DNA from: DATAQC01 sp046263055
GTDB taxonomy: Bacteria > Actinomycetota > Acidimicrobiia > Acidimicrobiales > AC-14
NCBI GenBank assembly: GCA_046263055.1
Contig: JBHELO010000101.1
Span: 1 to 8,805, forward strand
Direction of reading: 5' to 3'
DNA length: 8,805 nt
In this document: positions 6,023 to 8,805 of the stretch, piece after piece
Layout of the letters: each line of letters begins with the position of its first letter
Numbering within the stretch: position 1 is the first letter of the stretch
Made by a program: the position numbers and the translations under genes
The notes under the pieces: model-generated
The model's input: only the letters and a program-made list of their open reading frames with translations
Databases searched by the model: none
What the model was told of the DNA's origin: nothing

Positions 6023-7470
6023 CAACCGGTGGGGGCGCCCGAGGGAAGGTCGGCGGGGACGCCCGCGGCATCTCCGGCGGGGGCGTCGGGCGCGGCCTCG
6101 TCGGCCGAGCTGGGTACCTGCGACCGGTAGTAGTACCCGGTGCGGCTGGTGTCGGGCGTGCGGTTGAGCACGATGCCCAGCACGTTGGCGTTGGCCCGCC
6201 GCAGCTGGTCCACCGTCTGGACCAGGGCGTTGCGGCCAGTCCGGCGGGCGTCGACCACCAGCACCGTGCCCTCGGCCGTGGCCGCCAGCAGGGACGCGTC
6301 GGCTCCCACCGAGACGGGGGGGCTGTCGAACACCACCAGCTCGAACCGGTTTCGCGTCCGCCGCTCGAAACCTTCCAGCTCCTCACCGGCCAGCAACGCC
6401 GCGGGGTTGGGCGGCACCGGACCCGAAGGTATGAGCTGAACGGTCGAACCGGGGAGGCGGACGAGGGTGTCGGGCAGCGCCACCGGGGCCTGGCGCGTGA
6501 GCAGGCTGGAGAAGCCCACACCCGATGGCCCGGGCGGGCGGTGGAGGCTGGAAGTGACGCTGGGACGGCGGAGGTCACCATCCACGACCACCACGTCGAC
6601 ACCTCGTTCTGCGGCGGCCGCGGCCACGCTTATGCAGCACATCGACTTGCCCTCACCCTCGCCCGGGCTGACCAGGACGAGTGAGCGCGGTCGCTGCCCG
6701 TTGTTGACGAAGATGAGGTTGACGAGCAGGAGGCGGCAGGCGTCGAGGAGACGGGCGGCTCGGCTGGCGTCGTCGGGCGGTTCGAGCAACTGGCGCATCG
6801 TGAGCCCCGGCACGTTCGGCAGGCGGGCGAGGATGGGCAGGCCTTCCAGCTCGGTGGTGGAGCTGTCGACCTCGAGACGCTGGTCGAGGCGGTGCCAGGC
6901 CAGGGCGCTGAGTACCCCCGCGAACAGGGCGAGGAAGAGGCCCACGAGCATGTAAAGGAACGGCCGGGGACGTGAGGGCTTCGACGGCAGGTCGGCGCCC
7001 TCGGCCCGAAAGATGCGGCTGGTGACCCCCTCGGGGTTGTCGGCACCGAGACGACCCACCCGGTCGAGGAACACGGACGCGTAGGTGTCGGCCAGGACCT
7101 GCGCCCGCCGGGGCGACGACGCGTCGGCGCTCACGCGGATGAGTTGGCTCTGGGTGACCGGCGCCACCGCGACCGCGCCCTCGACCTCCTGGCGCGACAT
7201 CCGGAACGGCAGCCTGGCTGCCACCTCGCCGGCCACGCCTGGGGTCTGAAGGAGCTCGGCATAGGTCTTGCTGAGGACCTGGTTGGTCTGGGTGGCCTCG
7301 AAGTCCGATCCGCCCTGGCGGCTGGAGGTGACCCATAGATAGCTGCTCGTGCTGTACACGCGCGGCAGCAGGGCCGTGACCGCGGCGGTCGCCCCGAGGA
7401 CCAGCAGGAACACGAACACGAGGGGAGCCCGCCGGCGCCAGAGAATGGCGAGGACCTGCTCAGCACTCAA
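6019..7470 (-). CDS. Fused chain-length determinant (Wzz) and bacterial tyrosine kinase
   Basis: This 483-residue polysaccharide co-polymerase controls chain length and assembly through tyrosine autophosphorylation. Residues 17-36 and 170-191 are membrane segments flanking a short external Wzz domain (about 37-169). The proline-rich SKPSRPRPFLYM (163-174) precedes the second segment, as in Wzz proteins. The cytoplasmic BY-kinase domain has a Walker A site SPGEGEGKS (268-276), Walker A' VVVVDGDLRRP (293-303) and Walker B LVVFDSPP (378-385). The only tyrosine cluster is GYYYR (445-449), followed by about 34 acidic, Pro/Ala-rich residues, so the phosphorylation tail is sparse. The external domain is much shorter than that of E. 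coli Wzc. The start is TTG at 7470, supported by GGAG 7 bases upstream (7478-7481); an in-frame TAG at 7507-7509 rules out a far upstream start. It is 36 bp from the preceding gene and overlaps the next by GTGA. Confidence 0.94.
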   Translation of the reverse strand: MSAEQVLAILWRRRAPLVFVFLLVLGATAAVTALLPRVYSTSSYLWVTSSRQGGSDFEATQTNQVLSKTYAELLQTPGVAGEVAARLPFRMSRQEVEGAVAVAPVTQSQLIRVSADASSPRRAQVLADTYASVFLDRVGRLGADNPEGVTSRIFRAEGADLPSKPSRPRPFLYMLVGLFLALFAGVLSALAWHRLDQRLEVDSSTTELEGLPILARLPNVPGLTMRQLLEPPDDASRAARLLDACRLLLVNLIFVNNGQRPRSLVLVSPGEGEGKSMCCISVAAAAAERGVDVVVVDGDLRRPSVTSSLHRPPGPSGVGFSSLLTRQAPVALPDTLVRLPGSTVQLIPSGPVPPNPAALLAGEELEGFERRTRNRFELVVFDSPPVSVGADASLLAATAEGTVLVVDARRTGRNALVQTVDQLRRANANVLGIVLNRTPDTSRTGYYYRSQVPSSADEAAPDAPAGDAAGVPADLPSGAPTGW

Positions 7471-7477
7471 CCGGCCG

Positions 7478-7481
7478 CTCC
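7478..7481 (-). promoter_or_regulatory. Ribosome site deciding the TTG start of the Wzz/BY-kinase
   Basis: GGAG lies 7 bases before the TTG at 7470. It is the only good ribosome site between that codon and the in-frame stop at 7507. Confidence 0.6.
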
Positions 7482-7506
7482 GAATGCCTCGTGCCCGTAC
7501 CGCATG

Positions 7507-8385
7507 CTACCGGCCTCTGGCGGCTGCGGCCCGCCGGTCCATGGCGGCCCCTTCGTTCACGAGATGGCGCCGCCGTGTCATCCATTTGAGCTGGAAGTAC
7601 ACGTGGGCCAGCAGGAACCGGAGTGTGAACAGTGACAGGGGGTGAGCCGCCGCCCGGCGCTGGTAGTGGTGGACCACCTCGGCCTCCGGGACATAGACGA
7701 CCTGGTACCCGGCCTGGCGTATCCGGAAGCACCAGTCGGCGTCGTCGTGACCGAACCAGATGCGCCGGTCGATCTCCCCGGCTGCAGCCTGGGCGTCGGC
7801 CCGGAAGAGCTGGCAGGCGCCCAGCACGTACTCCACCGGTCGGCGGCGGTCGTGGGGGTCGTCGGCCATCAGGTGGCGGCGCATGGTGGTCCCCGACTCG
7901 AACCGGGCGGCGAACGGTGGAAACCGGTAGAGGGGAAGGAGCAGGGGCGGGAAGCGTCGGGTGCTGAGCTGGAGGCCGCCGTCGGGGTAAACCAGGCGCG
8001 GCCCCACGAGGCCCACGTCCGGAGAGGCGTCCAGGGCGGCCACGAGGGCGGGAAGTGCGCCTTCGGTGAGCTCGGCATCGCTGTCGAGGAACATGCGGTG
8101 CCGGCCGCGGGCGGCGCGCAGCCCGTGGTTGCGGCCCGGGACCCCTTCATTGCCGGGCCGGCGGATCAGGCGGACCTCCGGGAAGCTCGCGGTGACCATC
8201 TGCGCAGTGCCGTCGGTGGAACCGTTGTCGACGACGATGGTCTCGACCGCGATCCCCCCGGCCGCGTTCCGGACGCTCTGCAGGCACTGACGCAGCAGGT
8301 CGACGACATCGTGGGCGATGACGACGACGGTGACGTCGGGACGGCTCCCCGCCACCTCGTCGTTCGCCGACCGGGCTTCCACCAT
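7507..8385 (-). CDS. Family 2 glycosyltransferase (rhamnosyltransferase-like)
   Basis: This 292-residue GT-A fold enzyme is the first intact gene of the operon. It shows DVTVVVIAH (17-25), TIVVDNGSTDGT (49-60), NEGVPGRNHGLRAARG (79-94), FLDSDAEL (99-106; DXD 101-103), VYPDGGLQLSTRRFPPLLLP (132-151) and MRRHLMADDPHDRRRPVEY (168-186). The catalytic-base region reads GHDDADWCFR (212-221), where the usual Glu of the ED motif is Asp (D214). H239-H240 and the FQLKWMTRRR tail (264-273) follow. The start is ATG at 8385-8383, with GGAG 8 bases upstream (8394-8397). An open frame continues upstream to a GTG at 8580, but those residues are not GT2-like and belong to other frames. It starts 2 bp after the stop of the preceding fragment, so it was probably co-translated with it. 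It is paralogous to 495-1313. Sugar specificity unknown. Confidence 0.93.
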   Translation of the reverse strand: MVEARSANDEVAGSRPDVTVVVIAHDVVDLLRQCLQSVRNAAGGIAVETIVVDNGSTDGTAQMVTASFPEVRLIRRPGNEGVPGRNHGLRAARGRHRMFLDSDAELTEGALPALVAALDASPDVGLVGPRLVYPDGGLQLSTRRFPPLLLPLYRFPPFAARFESGTTMRRHLMADDPHDRRRPVEYVLGACQLFRADAQAAAGEIDRRIWFGHDDADWCFRIRQAGYQVVYVPEAEVVHHYQRRAAAHPLSLFTLRFLLAHVYFQLKWMTRRRHLVNEGAAMDRRAAAARGR

Positions 8386-8387
8386 CT

Positions 8388-8536
8388 TCAGTGCTCCACC
8401 GTGAGGTCGCGCCGGTAGAACCAGTAGGGGCGCCGGCGGACCACCCCGGTGGCCGCTAGGCCGATCAGGTGCCAGGACATCCGCCACGTCTCCCGGTACC
8501 CCCGCCGGCGCCGGTACTTGTCGCCCTTCTCCAGAG
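8388..8536 (-). pseudogene. 3' end of an unrecognised gene, 5' part missing
   Basis: An open frame with about 95% G/C at third positions ends LEKGDKYRRRRGYRETW, then continues MSWHLIGLAATGVVRRRPYW and WFYRRDLTVEH, with its TGA at 8388-8390. The stop lies 2 bp from the next gene's ATG, which is the spacing expected inside this operon, so this looks like true coding sequence. It has no usable start. The same frame is closed by a TGA at 8577-8579 inside the repeat array, and the only in-frame start-like codons are a poor CTG (8534) and an internal ATG (8480). The strongly basic tail with one short hydrophobic patch could be the C-terminus of a glycosyltransferase or a membrane-associated enzyme. 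I do not recognise the family. The left limit of the true coding sequence is approximate. A sequencing or assembly error is an alternative explanation. Confidence 0.5.
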
Positions 8537-8584
8537 GCCGCCGGCCGTGGAGCCGTTGCTCGCGAATTCCACCATCTCACCCAT
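8537..8584 (-). pseudogene. N-terminal fragment resembling dienelactone hydrolase
   Basis: ATG at 8584 opens a frame reading MGEMVEFASNGSTAGG. From memory this matches the opening of many actinobacterial dienelactone hydrolase family proteins (an alpha/beta hydrolase, often MGEMV.F.SNG..A.GYL). Codon use is coding-like for these 16 codons. After 8537 the frame turns into non-coding-like sequence and stops at 8465-8467, while coding-like bias moves to another frame. GGTGA lies 5 bases before the ATG. The catalytic part of the hydrolase is absent. This is either a genuine truncated remnant fused to foreign sequence, an assembly join, or a chance resemblance over a short stretch. A second in-frame ATG lies at 8575. 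Confidence 0.42.
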
Positions 8585-8684
8585 CGTCTTCACCCATGGT
8601 TCTCACCCATCGTCCTCACCCATCGTCCTCACCGCGGCGTCCTCACCGCGGCGTCCTCACCGCGGCGTCCTCACCGCGGCGTCG
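8577..8684. repeat. Eight-unit tandem repeat with 13-bp and 14-bp subfamilies
   Basis: On the plus strand four 13-bp units come first: TCACCCATCGTCT (8577-8589), TCACCCATGGTTC (8590-8602) and two identical TCACCCATCGTCC (8603-8615, 8616-8628). Four 14-bp units follow, TCACCGCGGCGTCC at 8629, 8643, 8657 and 8671, the last differing in one base. Unit lengths are not multiples of three and stops appear in several frames, so it is not a protein repeat. On the minus strand each 13-bp unit reads as GGTGA followed by a CATG or GATG start-like element, and the last unit contains the start of the hydrolase-like fragment. The array lies in the stretch 8386-8718, which holds no intact gene. It could vary in copy number by slippage. 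Confidence 0.95.
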
Positions 8685-8718
8685 GAGCATCTCAGTGCCT
8701 ACCCAGGCCCGGCCGCCG

Positions 8719-8805
8719 TCACCACCGCTCGCCGCCGCTCCCAGGGTGCAGGGAACCGGGCGCCGCCCACGTGCGGGTGAGCACAGCGACCGTCCAGGCC
8801 AAGGC
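8719..8805 (-). CDS. C-terminal end of an unidentified protein
   Basis: Twenty-eight codons enter from the right edge in the frame starting at 8805: ALAWTVAVLTRTWAAP, then GSLHPGSGGERW and TGA at 8719-8721. Third positions are G or C in about 25 of 28 codons, more than in the other two frames, so this is the likeliest coding frame. The hydrophobic start followed by a polar Gly/Ser tail would suit the end of a membrane protein, but the fragment is too short to identify. The 34 bp between its stop and the repeat array hold nothing that I recognise. Confidence 0.4.
   Translation of the reverse strand, partial: ALAWTVAVLTRTWAAPGSLHPGSGGERW

Noticed and set aside
5247..6602. Minus-strand open frame of 451 codons in another frame
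   Set aside because: It overlaps the Wzz/BY-kinase and ligase genes out of frame and is dominated by Arg, Pro and Ser.
8386..8580. N-terminal extension of the GT2 gene from a GTG at 8580
   Set aside because: The extra 65 residues do not look like a GT2 N-terminus, and coding bias there lies in other frames. The ATG at 8385 has a good ribosome site and suits the family length.
8577..8684. CRISPR array or protein repeat
   Set aside because: There are no spacers between units, and the 13- and 14-bp units break reading frames, so it is a DNA minisatellite.
8469..8780. Plus-strand open frame of 103 codons through the repeats
   Set aside because: Its repeat part changes frame with every unit and the rest is antisense to coding-like sequence. 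No ribosome site or family pattern was seen.

Overview
This is a high-GC, gene-dense window with very strong G/C bias at third codon positions, frequent GTG and TTG starts and overlapping genes. It looks actinobacterial, possibly an uncultured lineage such as Acidimicrobiia, but no marker gene fixes the taxon. The content is an extracellular polysaccharide (EPS, capsule or O-antigen-like) assembly locus.

Layout, right to left on the minus strand. The right edge holds the last 28 codons of an unidentified gene (8719-8805). Next comes a 108-bp minisatellite (8577-8684) and a broken region (8388-8584). There, what looks like the first 16 codons of a dienelactone hydrolase-like gene run into the 3' end of an unrelated reading frame. 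A compact operon follows: a family 2 glycosyltransferase (7507-8385), a fused Wzz/BY-kinase (6019-7470), an O-antigen ligase/polymerase-type membrane protein (4634-6022), a second family 2 glycosyltransferase (3733-4647) and a GT-B (GT4-like) glycosyltransferase (2543-3736). Within the operon, two junctions are 4-bp GTGA overlaps and one is a 14-bp overlap, so translation is probably coupled. A Trm112/methyltransferase-like gene on the plus strand (1373-2488) converges on the operon's end. It diverges from a third family 2 glycosyltransferase (495-1313), a paralogue of the first. The left edge holds the N-terminus of a secreted glycoside-hydrolase-like protein (1-360).

How the genes could work together (inference from family roles). 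Cytoplasmic glycosyltransferases build a repeat unit, the multi-spanning ligase/polymerase joins or transfers units outside the membrane, and the Wzz/BY-kinase sets chain length and gates assembly by autophosphorylation. The methyltransferase may modify a sugar or lipid precursor. The secreted hydrolase may trim or release polymer. No initiating phosphoglycosyltransferase, Wzx flippase or export gene is visible, so the locus probably continues outside the window.

I see no RNA gene, CRISPR array, insertion sequence or wholly new system. The most unusual part is the 8388-8684 minisatellite and chimeric junction. The repeat units resemble serial copies of the start region of the truncated hydrolase-like gene.
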